A stretch of DNA of 64,000 bases, taken from an uncultured Spirochaetaceae bacterium. GTDB lineage: Bacteria > Spirochaetota > Spirochaetia > Sphaerochaetales > Sphaerochaetaceae. The stretch's first letter is position 1. Every line of letters begins with the position of its first letter. Both the position numbers and the translations under genes were made by a program. This document shows, one piece after another, positions 41,065-50,376 of the stretch. The notes under the pieces were generated by a model. It was given only the letters and a program-made list of their open reading frames with translations, did not search any database and was not told where the DNA came from. The DNA lies in the NCBI GenBank assembly GCA_944389295.1, contig CALXLV010000019.1, positions 1 to 64,000 on the forward strand, written 5' to 3'.

Positions 41065-42066
41065 ATGAAGAAAGTTTTTGTATTGCTGCTTGCTCTTACA
41101 GCAATCATGATCCCTGCTTTCGCACAGGGTGGAAAAGAGAATGGACCGATTGTCCTCACACTTTCCGAGGTTCACGCGGAAGGATATCCTACAACTCTCG
41201 CTGACTATGAGTTTGCCCGCCTCGTTGAGGAGAGGACCGAGGGAAGAATCAAGATTGACGTCTACTCCGGCGGTACGCTCTACGGTGAGGAGACAGGTTC
41301 GATCGAAGCTCTTCAGATCGGTGACCTTGCATTCGCAAGAGTTTCCGCTTCTCCTGTTGCCTCCTACGTTCCCGCTCTCAACGTGATCCAGCTTCCCTAT
41401 CTCTACAGGGACGGCGAGCACATGTGGCAGGTTCTCAACAGCGATATCGGACAGAACATGCTTGTTGAGATTCAGGCTTCCGGCTCAGGTCTTGTAGGTC
41501 TCTGCTACTATGATGCCGGTGCTAGAAGCTTCTATACAAAGACCCCTGTCTACTCTGTAGACGATATGGCCGGCCTCAAGATCAGACTCCAGAACAATGC
41601 GATGATGGTTGAGATGGTACAGCTTCTCGGCGGCAACGGCGTTACCGGAATCGGACCCAATGATGTCTACTCCGCTATCCAGCAGGGCACAATCGACGGC
41701 GCTGAGAACAACTGGCCTACATATGAGTCTATGGGCGACTACCAGGTAGCTCCTTACTTCATCCTTGACGGACACACGAGAGTTCCTGAGATCCTCCTCG
41801 CATCCGAGGCTGTTCTCAATACTCTTGATCCGGCTGATGTCGAGATTATCAAGGAGTGCGCAAAGGAGACTCAGGCATACGAGATTGAGCAGTGGGCTCT
41901 CCGCGAGAAGTCTTCTGAGGAGAAGGTTGTCTCTGAGGGCGTAACTGTATGCGAGCTCACACCGGAAGCTCTTGCAGAGTTCCAGGAGAGAATGGCTCCG
42001 ATCTATGAGGAGTACGGCGCAGGCTACGAGGATCTCATCGCTCTGATTCAGAACATGGGACTTTGA
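41065..42066 (+). CDS. dctP: TRAP transporter substrate-binding protein DctP
   Basis: This 333-residue periplasmic protein has a cleavable signal peptide (AFAQGG region; cleavage near residue 20). The family signature IRLQNNAMMVEMVQLLGGNG contains the conserved Arg that pairs with a substrate carboxylate. AAGGAGGAAACA precedes the ATG. It is first gene of dctP-dctQ-dctM, divergent from a LysR regulator. The ligand is probably an organic or sugar acid, not identifiable further. Confidence 0.93.
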   Translation: MKKVFVLLLALTAIMIPAFAQGGKENGPIVLTLSEVHAEGYPTTLADYEFARLVEERTEGRIKIDVYSGGTLYGEETGSIEALQIGDLAFARVSASPVASYVPALNVIQLPYLYRDGEHMWQVLNSDIGQNMLVEIQASGSGLVGLCYYDAGARSFYTKTPVYSVDDMAGLKIRLQNNAMMVEMVQLLGGNGVTGIGPNDVYSAIQQGTIDGAENNWPTYESMGDYQVAPYFILDGHTRVPEILLASEAVLNTLDPADVEIIKECAKETQAYEIEQWALREKSSEEKVVSEGVTVCELTPEALAEFQERMAPIYEEYGAGYEDLIALIQNMGL

Positions 42067-42087
42067 TCTTTATAACTGAATCCTTTG

Positions 42088-42119
42088 ACGGGGAGTAGAG
42101 TGATTTACTCCCCGTTTTC
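42088..42119 (+). terminator. Attenuator hairpin between dctP and dctQ
   Basis: A perfect 10-bp stem (42088-42097 with 42106-42115) and 8-nt loop are followed by TTTTC. It would yield excess binding protein over membrane subunits. Confidence 0.8.
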
Positions 42120-42142
42120 GGGTTCATTCAAGGGGGCGGACT

Positions 42143-42796
42143 ATGTCCGATTCATCAAAATTCAGAGAATGGGCTCTGAAGAACAAGCTGGCAATCGACA
42201 GATCCAGGGAAGTGAGGGCGAGGGACTACGTCATACTCGTGAATCACTGGTGCCATAAGGTGCTCCTGACGATCGCCCAGATTGCGGTTATCATCATGCT
42301 CTGCACGGTGTTCATGAATGTCGTGCTTCGCTTCTGTTTCAATTCGGGAATCACATGGGCTGAGGAAATCCCGAGTCTCCTCGTTACCCTCTTCACGTTC
42401 CTGGCATGCGCCATCGGCGTGAGGGACCACATGCACATCTCCGTCACCATCATCTACAACAGATGCAGGAAGGGAGGGGCGATGAGGAAATTCATGGATA
42501 TACTCGTCGATGTCTCGACGCTTGTCTGCGGCATATTCCTCCTCTATTACGGATGGAAGTATGTCTCGATGCTTCTCGGCAAGCCGGGTGTGCTTCCTAT
42601 GACAGGATGGCCGACATGGATCAAGTATGTTCCCGCGCCTGTATGCGGCTTCATCATGACATTCGATTCAATCCTCTTCCTTACAGGACTCATCAAGCCT
42701 GAGGACCTCCTGTACAGCGAGCCGGAGGTTGACTACCAGGAGCTTGTCAAGCAGCAGGCTGCTGAACTCGCTGCGGCAAAGGGAGGTAAGAACTGA
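42143..42796 (+). CDS. dctQ: TRAP transporter small membrane subunit DctQ
   Basis: This 217-residue protein has four membrane helices, and the family TWAEEIPSLLVTLFTFLAC segment with conserved E-E-x-x follows helix 2. It forms the transporter with DctM. A long basic N-terminus (about 45 residues) precedes the first helix. Its stop overlaps the dctM start. Confidence 0.92.
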   Translation: MSDSSKFREWALKNKLAIDRSREVRARDYVILVNHWCHKVLLTIAQIAVIIMLCTVFMNVVLRFCFNSGITWAEEIPSLLVTLFTFLACAIGVRDHMHISVTIIYNRCRKGGAMRKFMDILVDVSTLVCGIFLLYYGWKYVSMLLGKPGVLPMTGWPTWIKYVPAPVCGFIMTFDSILFLTGLIKPEDLLYSEPEVDYQELVKQQAAELAAAKGGKN

Positions 42797-44202
42797 TGTC
42801 AGCTACATTGATTGCAGGAATCGTGCTTATCGGAGGCTTCTTCCTCCTGATGGCATTCAAGGTGCCTGTTACCTTCGCAATGCTTCTCTCCACTGTCGCT
42901 TCGACGGTGTTCATCCCAGGAACCAACCCCACGACGATGATCAGAATGATGATAGACGGCGTCAGTAACTTCACGATGCTCGCCATCCCGTTCTTCATCG
43001 TAATGGGTGAGATAATGGCTGTCGGCCAGATATCCGACAAGATCGTCGATCTCGCCAATCTCGCGGTAGGACGCTTCCGCGGCGGTCTGGCATATGTGAA
43101 CTGTCTCGACTCGATGTTCTTCGGAGGAATCTCCGGTTCGGCTGTCGCTGACGTATCCTCACTCGGCTCCGTCGTCATCCCGATGATGGTAAAGCAGGGA
43201 TATGACAGGGAGTTCACGGTAGGTCTTACGGTAACGACATCATGCCAGGGCGTTCTCATCCCGCCATCGCACAACATGGTTATCTACGCGCTTGCCGCAG
43301 GCGGCGGTGTCTCGATCGGCCAGCTCTTCTATGCCGGGTTCGCGCCTGGAATCGCTCTCGGCCTGTCATTCATGTTCGTCTGCTGGATTCTCGGAAAGAA
43401 GTACAACTTCCCGAAGGGCGACAAGATGTTCAAGAATGACCGCGTAAGGTGGATCAGCTTCGCGAAGAACAGTGGAAAGAGCGGCAAGATGGCAGAGGGA
43501 GACGGATGGTTCCGCCTTGCTCTCGGTTCATTCGACATCGAGCTCGGAAAGTGCATGCAGGTTGTGATCAACGCCATCCTTCCGATGTTCACGCTCGTCA
43601 TCATCCTTGTTGGAACAGGTGCCGGTGTGTTCACTGCGACAGAGAGCTCCGCTGTTGCCTGCTTCTACACCTTCATCCTCACATACTTCGTGTTCCGCAC
43701 CGATAAGATCAGGAACTTCGGCAATGTCATAAAGAACTCGCTCAAGACACTTGCCGTCGTCCTCACTCTCATCGCTACGGCCAAGGCGTTCGCCTATATG
43801 ATGACAAGGCTCAGAATACCTGCAGCCATCACCAACGGCCTCATCGGATTCTCCGACAACCCGTTCGTGATCTTCCTCATCATCAATATCCTGCTGCTCA
43901 TCCTCGGATGCTTCATGGATATGGCTCCGCTTATCATGATAATGACTCCTATCCTCCTTCCTGTTGTTCAGGAGCTGGGTATGAGCACCGTGCACTTCGG
44001 AATCATGCTTATCTTCAACCTCGCCATCGGACTCTGCACGCCGCCTGTCGGTTCTGCTCTCTTTGTTGGCTGTGCTGTCGGAAAGACTACGCTGGAGAAC
44101 ACGTCGAAGAAGATGCTGCCGCTCTTCGCGGTCATGGTCATCGTGCTTCTCATCGTCACATATCTCCCGTATGTCGCGAAGATTCCTCTGTTCGGATACT
44201 GA
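42796..44202 (+). CDS. dctM: TRAP transporter large membrane subunit DctM
   Basis: This 468-residue Na+-coupled permease subunit has about 12 membrane segments. Signatures include FGGISGSAVADVSSLGSVVI and GIMLIFNLAIGLCTPPVGSA. A soluble loop near residues 205-245 (RWISFAKNSGKSG) is longer than in many relatives. It is the last gene of the TRAP operon. Confidence 0.94.
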   Translation: MSATLIAGIVLIGGFFLLMAFKVPVTFAMLLSTVASTVFIPGTNPTTMIRMMIDGVSNFTMLAIPFFIVMGEIMAVGQISDKIVDLANLAVGRFRGGLAYVNCLDSMFFGGISGSAVADVSSLGSVVIPMMVKQGYDREFTVGLTVTTSCQGVLIPPSHNMVIYALAAGGGVSIGQLFYAGFAPGIALGLSFMFVCWILGKKYNFPKGDKMFKNDRVRWISFAKNSGKSGKMAEGDGWFRLALGSFDIELGKCMQVVINAILPMFTLVIILVGTGAGVFTATESSAVACFYTFILTYFVFRTDKIRNFGNVIKNSLKTLAVVLTLIATAKAFAYMMTRLRIPAAITNGLIGFSDNPFVIFLIINILLLILGCFMDMAPLIMIMTPILLPVVQELGMSTVHFGIMLIFNLAIGLCTPPVGSALFVGCAVGKTTLENTSKKMLPLFAVMVIVLLIVTYLPYVAKIPLFGY

Positions 44203-44220
44203 TATCCGCGGAAAGAAAAG

Positions 44221-44246
44221 AGGCCTGCTTCTCCGGAAGCAGGCTT
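44221..44246 (+). terminator. Hairpin between dctM and trkA
   Basis: GCCTGCTTC (44223-44231) and GAAGCAGGC (44236-44244) form a perfect 9-bp stem with a TCCG loop. The T tract is poor, so termination may be partial. Confidence 0.6.
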
Positions 44247-44257
44247 CGCTGTCAATA

Positions 44258-44263
44258 TAAAGT
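44258..44263 (+). promoter_or_regulatory. -10-like box 6 nt before trkA ATG
   Basis: TAAAGT ends 6 nt before the ATG at 44270 and no Shine-Dalgarno exists. It is a weaker member of the leaderless set. Confidence 0.35.
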
Positions 44264-44269
44264 TTTTCT

Positions 44270-45631
44270 ATGAATATTCTTATCATAGGCGCCGGCCGCA
44301 GAGGTCTGAGGATAGGGCGCCATCTTATTGAAGAGAACAAATCGGTCACATTCCTTGACTCATCGATGTCGCGCTGCCAGGGCGCGCAGGCGAAGCTAGA
44401 CTGCATGGCAGTATGCGGTTCCGCCACGAACATAAACAGGCTTATAGAGGCCGGAATAGAGGATGCGGACACCGTGATAGCGGTGACGAACTCAGATGAG
44501 GTCAACATCGTGAGCTGCGGCATAGTCGCGGCGAATTTTCCCAATGTCAAGACTACGATCGCGGCGATACGCTCGATCACATACATGGGTGAGGAGGGAT
44601 ACTCCTCAAATCATCTGCTGGGGATAACTCATATCATCAATCCCGATCAGGAGGGTGCGCTGAGAATTGCTGACACAATCCGCAACGGACTCTACCATGA
44701 CACGATAATCTTCCCCGGAACGGATTTCTTCCTCTTCACCGCCACGGCGGGAAGGGAGTCCCACTACTCGAACAGGAGCGTCGCCGATATAAAGAAGTAC
44801 GCCTCCTACCGCTTCGTCCTCACTGGAATAAACCGCAGAGGCAATCTGATAGTCCCGTCAGGCGATACGGTGATACGTCCCGGCGATGTGATCTCATTCG
44901 TCTCGGACGACGAGAGCGCATATGCCGAGCTGAGCCCAACGGGAGACGTGAGGAAGTACCAGGTTCCGGACAGGATAATAATAGTCGGAGCCACACGCGT
45001 GGCGCGCTTTCTGCTCCTCACATTCTCTCCCGGAGAGAGAAAGAAAGTCACTCTGATAGAGAAGGACGGAGCCATCGCGGAGGAGTTCGCATCGCTCTTT
45101 CCTGAAATCCTCGTGCTCAATACCGCGATCACGGATGAGCAGGTGTGGGAGGAGGAGGACCTCGGCTCCGCCGACCTCTTCATAAGCCTCACGGAGAACG
45201 ATGAGCTGAACATAGTCACTTCCAGCTATGCCAAGCGCATAGGCGTGAGACGTTCGATCGCGATGATAAAGACCAACACCAACTACTGCCAGTTTGCGCA
45301 GAGCCTCGATGTCGATCTCGCCCTCTCGATCACGGATGTCACCGTTGATTCCCTGATACGCTATCTCAGGGGAAGCGGAGTCTCTGCGATGCATACGCTC
45401 TTCAACGGGCAGGAGGAGGTCTACGAGTATGTCGTCCAGCCCACGTTCAGATATCTTGGCAAAGCGCTCAAGGACGTGAAGTTCAGCAGCAGGATAATCA
45501 TTGCGGGAGTGTCGAAGCCGGACGGAACTTCTGTCGTCCCTGACGGCAACTATGTATTCTCCGCCGATGACAAGCTCATCCTTGCCGTCGCACATAAAGA
45601 TAGCGAGTATCTTCAGGAGCTGTTCTCATAA
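44270..45631 (+). CDS. trkA: Trk K+ transport regulator TrkA
   Basis: This 453-residue protein has two RCK units. Nucleotide-binding folds begin at residues 2-17 (NILIIGAGRRGLRIGRHL) and about 233 (IIIVGATRVARFLL), each with a TrkA-C domain after it. It binds NAD(H) or ATP and gates the TrkH channel encoded immediately downstream (the stop of trkA overlaps the trkH ATG by 1 nt). Confidence 0.94.
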   Translation: MNILIIGAGRRGLRIGRHLIEENKSVTFLDSSMSRCQGAQAKLDCMAVCGSATNINRLIEAGIEDADTVIAVTNSDEVNIVSCGIVAANFPNVKTTIAAIRSITYMGEEGYSSNHLLGITHIINPDQEGALRIADTIRNGLYHDTIIFPGTDFFLFTATAGRESHYSNRSVADIKKYASYRFVLTGINRRGNLIVPSGDTVIRPGDVISFVSDDESAYAELSPTGDVRKYQVPDRIIIVGATRVARFLLLTFSPGERKKVTLIEKDGAIAEEFASLFPEILVLNTAITDEQVWEEEDLGSADLFISLTENDELNIVTSSYAKRIGVRRSIAMIKTNTNYCQFAQSLDVDLALSITDVTVDSLIRYLRGSGVSAMHTLFNGQEEVYEYVVQPTFRYLGKALKDVKFSSRIIIAGVSKPDGTSVVPDGNYVFSADDKLILAVAHKDSEYLQELFS

Positions 45632-47079
45632 TGCATTTCAGATCTGTTCTAAGACTTCTGGCGCTGATACAGCTTCTCATTGCGGCATTCATGATGATTC
45701 CGCTCGCTCTGTCTGTAGGATACGGCGAGCCTGAGGCGTTCGATGCGTTCGCCCGCACGATAGGCGGTGTGGTAATCGCCGCGGTCATCATACTCCTCAT
45801 CACGCGAAAGGAGAGTGTGACGATATCGGCGAAGGACAGCTACCTCCTTGTGACGCTCACCTGGGTGTTCGCCGCGGGCATCGGGGCTGTTCCTCTCTAT
45901 CTCACGGGCACGATGCCGACTTATGTCAGCAGCTACTTCGAGATAATGTCGGGCTTTACGACTACCGGAGCGACGGCGCTTCCCGTGATAGAGGACAAGA
46001 TGAAGTCCATCCTCTTCTGGCGCAACATGACCAACTGGCTCGGCGGAATGGGCATCGTCGTGCTTTTTGTAGCGATCAGGCCGTTCATGGGTATAAAGGG
46101 GATGAACCTCGCCAATGCCGAGATGGTCGGTCCTACGAAGGACAAGCTCACTCCCAAGATTCAGCAGACTGCCTTCGCGCTCTGGGCGATCTATGTCGTC
46201 ATCTCGTTCGTGCAGGTTATGCTGCTCTGGATAAAGATACCTCTCTTCGATGCCGTCACCGTCATGTTCGGAACGATGGGAGCCGCGGGATTCACTCCCA
46301 AGAACGCATCGATCGGAGGATATCATTCGCCTTATGTCGATGTCGTCTGCATCGTATTCATGCTGCTCGCCGGAGCGAACTTCTCCCTCTACTTCAAGCT
46401 GATGCAGGGGAAGGTGAGGCAGGTCGCGCGCGATGCGGAGCTGCGCAACTATCTTGCGATAGTCACCGTATTCACCCTTCTGATAACCCTCAACCTGATG
46501 TCGAGGAACACCTACGGAAATTTCCTCACGGCGCTCAGGTATGCGGCATTCCATGTCGTATCGATCATCACGACAACGGGTTTCTCGACGTACGACTACA
46601 ACTTCTGGCCGGCTTTCTCGAAAACGCTTCTGATAATCCTCTTCTTCATCGGAGGATGCGCGGGTTCAACCGGAGGCGGCATAAAGGTCGTGAGGATATC
46701 CGCGCTGATGACGCTTGCGAAGAACAGCATCAGGCGCCGCCTGCATCCCAGTGCGGTACTCCCGTCAAGGCTGGGCGACACGATACTTTCTCAGGATACG
46801 ATAATCTCCATAGCCGGCTTCACAGCCGCTTACATACTGACGGGATTCGTGGGCACGCTGCTGCTGTCGCTCTCCGAGTACGACTTTGAGACGTGCTTCT
46901 CCGCCTCCTTCCAGTTTCTTGGCAACATAGGAATAGGAATGGGGGATGCCGGTCCTGCTGGAAACTTCTCGATATTCAGCGATCCGCTTCTTGCCGTGGC
47001 ATCGTTTCTGATGCTCGTGGGCAGATTGGAGCTCTTCACCGTCTACGCGCTCTTCACGCGGAGCTTCTGGAAGAAGTAG
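45631..47079 (+). CDS. trkH: Potassium uptake channel subunit TrkH
   Basis: This 482-residue membrane protein has four pore-loop repeats. Selectivity-filter segments are visible (MSGFTTTGATALPV; GTMGAAGFTPKNAS; ITTTGFSTYDYN; FLGNIGIGMGDAGPA). The first three have T-T-G or G-x-x-G, while the fourth retains GNIGIG. It works with TrkA in K+ uptake. Confidence 0.94.
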   Translation: MHFRSVLRLLALIQLLIAAFMMIPLALSVGYGEPEAFDAFARTIGGVVIAAVIILLITRKESVTISAKDSYLLVTLTWVFAAGIGAVPLYLTGTMPTYVSSYFEIMSGFTTTGATALPVIEDKMKSILFWRNMTNWLGGMGIVVLFVAIRPFMGIKGMNLANAEMVGPTKDKLTPKIQQTAFALWAIYVVISFVQVMLLWIKIPLFDAVTVMFGTMGAAGFTPKNASIGGYHSPYVDVVCIVFMLLAGANFSLYFKLMQGKVRQVARDAELRNYLAIVTVFTLLITLNLMSRNTYGNFLTALRYAAFHVVSIITTTGFSTYDYNFWPAFSKTLLIILFFIGGCAGSTGGGIKVVRISALMTLAKNSIRRRLHPSAVLPSRLGDTILSQDTIISIAGFTAAYILTGFVGTLLLSLSEYDFETCFSASFQFLGNIGIGMGDAGPAGNFSIFSDPLLAVASFLMLVGRLELFTVYALFTRSFWKK

Positions 47080-47085
47080 TCCTAT

Positions 47086-47107
47086 CCCCGCATCTCAGAA
47101 TGCGGGG
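47086..47107. terminator. Terminator between trkH and MATE 2
   Basis: CCCCGCAT and ATGCGGGG (47086-47093, 47100-47107) form an 8-bp stem with a 6-nt loop. The T run on the plus side is TTCATTTT. It ends 2 nt before the converging MATE stop. Confidence 0.8.
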
Positions 47108-47108
47108 T

Positions 47109-48440
47109 TCATTTTCTCTTCCAGCTGCCGCGGATGTATCCCCAGAGGGAGATAAGGTAGTTCGCTGCCCATCCTATCGGGACAGCCATCCATACCATCT
47201 GTATCCCTATGCGCGGGGCGAAGATGAATGCCACGAGCACTCTTATCGAGAGATTCACCATATTCGCGAAGGTGAATATCCTCATGTCTCCGGCTCCTCT
47301 GAGAACTCCGTCTGTGATCATCTTGAGGCCGATGAGGGCGTAGAACCATCCCATGAATGAGAGATAGCCGATGCCTGTACTCATCGCGGCCTCCGTTCCC
47401 TCTGTGCCGAGGAACATGGTTATAAGTGTTTCGGGCGCAAGCTCGAGAAGGAGGCAGATCGCAATGGCTGCTGTAAAGATTATCCCGTAGGAGACGCGGT
47501 AGCCTCTGACGACTCTCTCTGTCTTTTCAGCGCCCATGTTTTGCGCTGTGTATGAGCTCATCGCATTTCCCATCGCCGCCATCGGGACGACGACAAGGCT
47601 CTCTATCCTCATCGCGGACGAGAAGCCTGCGAGCATCTCCGCGCCGAAGCTGTTAACCACGCTCTGCACTAGCATCATGCCGATGGATACGGTCGACTGC
47701 TGGAGGATGGATGGAAGCGAGATTGTGATGATCTTCCCGAAAAGTGCTTTGTCCCAGAGCTTTTCGCATCTTCCCTCAAAGTTCCTGAGCGTCCACAGAA
47801 GCACCGAGAATGAGATTACGGCGGAGATTCCCTGCGACACAAGCGTTGCCCACGCCACTCCCGCGACCCCCATTCCCAGCTTCGTGACTGTGAGTATGTC
47901 CAGAATTATGTTGAGGATGGAGGAGAAGATCAGAAGGCAGAGAGGTATCCTCGACTTTCCAAGCGCGTTGAACATCGAGGAGAGAATGTTGTACATGAAG
48001 AGGAATGGAAGTCCGAGGAAGTATATGCCCAGATAGAGCGCTGCATCGGGGAGTATCTCATCCGGTGTGTTGAGCAGCGTCATTATCTCTCGGCAGAAGA
48101 GAAGCCCGATTGTTCCAAGGATGATACTGAGAACGAGGAATGAGATGAGGCTCGTGCTGATGCTCTCCTTCATCGTCCTGTAGTCCCTTGCTCCGAACGC
48201 CCGGCTTGCAGTGACGGATGCCCCGATTCCGCCTCCTATCGCAACTGCGATGAATACAGAGGTCAGTGAGTATGATGCCCCTACGGCCGCCAGCGCGCTT
48301 TCTCCGACGAAGCGTCCCACGATTACTGAGTCCGCCATCGTATAGAGCTGCTGGAAGAGGTTCCCCAGCATTATCGGGACGGCGAATGTCAGTATGGCCC
48401 TCAGCGGCGGCTGCTTCAGGAGATATTCCCTGTCGCTCAT
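47109..48440 (-). CDS. MATE-family efflux transporter 2
   Basis: This 443-residue protein is closely related to the protein at 36434 (shared VPIMLGNLFQQLYTMADS-like start and SALAAVGASYSLTSV) and has the same length. About twelve membrane segments. The start overlaps the M18 peptidase stop by 4 nt, so it is the second gene of that operon. Confidence 0.9.
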   Translation of the reverse strand: MSDREYLLKQPPLRAILTFAVPIMLGNLFQQLYTMADSVIVGRFVGESALAAVGASYSLTSVFIAVAIGGGIGASVTASRAFGARDYRTMKESISTSLISFLVLSIILGTIGLLFCREIMTLLNTPDEILPDAALYLGIYFLGLPFLFMYNILSSMFNALGKSRIPLCLLIFSSILNIILDILTVTKLGMGVAGVAWATLVSQGISAVISFSVLLWTLRNFEGRCEKLWDKALFGKIITISLPSILQQSTVSIGMMLVQSVVNSFGAEMLAGFSSAMRIESLVVVPMAAMGNAMSSYTAQNMGAEKTERVVRGYRVSYGIIFTAAIAICLLLELAPETLITMFLGTEGTEAAMSTGIGYLSFMGWFYALIGLKMITDGVLRGAGDMRIFTFANMVNLSIRVLVAFIFAPRIGIQMVWMAVPIGWAANYLISLWGYIRGSWKRK

Positions 48441-49723
48441 AATGAAAGGAAGGCCCTGAAAAGATCGAGGAGAGCGGATGTGTCGCGCACTCCGGCAGTC
48501 TCATAGGGTGAGTGCATCGCGAGCTCTGCGATTCCGACATCCGCCGCCGGTATGCTGATCTTCTGTCCTGAGAGATTTCCGAGCGTCGAGCCTCCGGGGA
48601 TGTCCGAGTTGTTTGCGAACTCCTGGAAGGGGATGCCTCTCTCGAGCATGAGGGCTTTCACGAAGCTGCCGCTCTCTCCGTCAGTTGTGTACTTCTGGTT
48701 GGCTGAGTGCTTGAGGAGCACGCCTCCGTTGAGACGCGGCCTGTTCGTGGGATCGGCTTTCTCCTGATGGTTCGGGTGGACTGCGTGGCCGTTGTCGGCG
48801 CTGAGCATTCTGGAAGAGGCTGCCGCCATCATCCGCTCCTCCTCGTCCATTCCGAGCGAGAGGCAGATGCGCGTGACTGTATTCAGAAGGAAATCAGAGA
48901 GGGCTCCCTGACGGCTTCCGCTCCCTGTCTCCTCATTATCGAAGAGCACGATCATCGGCACATTCCCGCTATTTCTGCTTCCGCATTCGGCGAGGGCGCG
49001 GTATGCGCTGTGCGCGCATCCCAGGTCGTCTATCTTCGTCGCCGAGAAGAACTCATTGTTCAGTCCCCACACTGAGCCTTTCTGTCTGTTGTAGAGGAAG
49101 AGATCATAGCCGAGGATGTCATCCTTGTCCGCGGAGATGAGGGAGGCGAGGGCCTCTGCGAACCTTCCTTTCCCGATGCCTTCCGCAAAGAGAGGGAGCA
49201 TGTCATTCTGCGCGCTGTATGAAATCCCCTCGTTTGCCTTGCGGTTCATGTGTATCGCGAGGTTGACGATTGATACGAGATCACGGCCGAAGTCCACGAG
49301 ATGCTCCTCCACGCCGCTGCCGTTTCTTACGAACGCTCTTCCTGCGATCGAGAGCGGCCTGTCAAACCATGGCGCCATCAGCATTCCGCCGTATCCCTCG
49401 GTGTTGAGAAGCGTATAGAGACCTGCTCCCGGCATCTCGGGATCGGGCTTGACTTTGAATGAGGGGCTGTCGGTGTGTGCCGATATTATCGAGAAGGCGG
49501 ATGCGCCGTCCTCCGGTATTCTGAACGCGGCAAGTGCGGAGCTGTTCCTGACGACGAAGTAGCTCTTTCCTCTTCTGAGAGAGAATCTCTTTCTCTCATC
49601 AAGCTCCTCGAATCCTGCGTTGAGGAGTCCTTTTCTCATGTTGCCGACGGCGTGAAACGGGCTGGGGCTTCTTTCTATGAAGTCCATCAGCTCCAAGGTA
49701 TCTCTCATTTCCCTGCTTTCCAT
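48437..49723 (-). CDS. apeB: M18-family aminopeptidase
   Basis: This 428-residue zinc exopeptidase has the metal-ligand motifs SAHTDSPSFK, IDDLG, FDNEETGSGSRQGA and, near the C-terminus, MHSPYETAGVRD. It releases N-terminal (often acidic or hydrophobic) residues in the cytoplasm. There is no Shine-Dalgarno; TACAAT lies 7 nt upstream of the ATG at 49723. Confidence 0.92.
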   Translation of the reverse strand: MESREMRDTLELMDFIERSPSPFHAVGNMRKGLLNAGFEELDERKRFSLRRGKSYFVVRNSSALAAFRIPEDGASAFSIISAHTDSPSFKVKPDPEMPGAGLYTLLNTEGYGGMLMAPWFDRPLSIAGRAFVRNGSGVEEHLVDFGRDLVSIVNLAIHMNRKANEGISYSAQNDMLPLFAEGIGKGRFAEALASLISADKDDILGYDLFLYNRQKGSVWGLNNEFFSATKIDDLGCAHSAYRALAECGSRNSGNVPMIVLFDNEETGSGSRQGALSDFLLNTVTRICLSLGMDEEERMMAAASSRMLSADNGHAVHPNHQEKADPTNRPRLNGGVLLKHSANQKYTTDGESGSFVKALMLERGIPFQEFANNSDIPGGSTLGNLSGQKISIPAADVGIAELAMHSPYETAGVRDTSALLDLFRAFLSL

Positions 49724-49730
49724 GCCTCGG

Positions 49731-49736
49731 ATTGTA
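49731..49736 (-). promoter_or_regulatory. -10 box 7 nt before apeB ATG
   Basis: TACAAT on the minus strand, 7 nt from the ATG; consistent with a leaderless mRNA. No TTGACA-like -35. Confidence 0.45.
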
Positions 49737-49768
49737 GTTTCTTCACGCGATGAGGGGAAGAGAGGAGA

Positions 49769-50272
49769 TCAGAGCGTTTCGAAGATGCCTTTCTCCCTGT
49801 TCTTCCTCACATTGTCAGCGGTGTATATCCTTCCGCCCATCGTCACATATACTCCGTGGGAGAGCAGCTGGACTGCAGTCATCGCGCAGCCGAGGTTGAA
49901 CACCGCATCGCTGTCCTCGAGAGCGTAGGGTATCATGGCGCCTGTGAATACGAAGGTGTGATTGTCTCCCTCCGGCAGGCTGCTCTCAAGAAGCTGCGCG
50001 GTTTTTACCATTGTGTCGGTGCCGTGGATTATAACGACAAGCTCCTCGACGGATGCAACGGCGTTGCTGACGATCATCTCCCTCTGCTCCTCAGTCATGA
50101 CGAGGCTGTCCACCGCACAGAGCGAATCGAGGTGTATAGGCAGCGTCACTCTGGACTGGTTGAGAATCCTCGGCAGATGGCTTTCCCTGAATGTCAGCTC
50201 TCCCTTGAGCGCATCGTAGTGCTTGTCGAATGTGCCTCCCGTAGTGATTATCCTTATCGTCCTTGCATCCAT
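49769..50272 (-). CDS. Short asparaginase-domain protein
   Basis: The protein has 167 residues from the ATG at 50272 (GGAGG 5 nt upstream). It covers only the N-terminal domain of L-asparaginase I, with both catalytic threonine motifs (ITTGGTFDK and IIHGTDTMV) and TGAMIPY. The C-terminal domain of the roughly 330-residue enzyme is absent. Such single-domain versions occur in several phyla; whether they hydrolyse asparagine is not established here. Confidence 0.8.
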   Translation of the reverse strand: MDARTIRIITTGGTFDKHYDALKGELTFRESHLPRILNQSRVTLPIHLDSLCAVDSLVMTEEQREMIVSNAVASVEELVVIIHGTDTMVKTAQLLESSLPEGDNHTFVFTGAMIPYALEDSDAVFNLGCAMTAVQLLSHGVYVTMGGRIYTADNVRKNREKGIFETL

Positions 50273-50376
50273 ACCGGCCTCCATCATGATTCTATGCCTC
50301 TCTCTTTCATGATTCCAGCCCCGCTCCTCCTTGTCCTCTTCCTCCGCTATTGAGATAATCGCAGAAGAGGGAAGTT

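Noticed and set aside
36434-48440. The two MATE genes as a recent duplication or long repeat
   Set aside because: They are paralogous in protein sequence, but the DNA has diverged throughout, so no recombination-prone repeat is evident.
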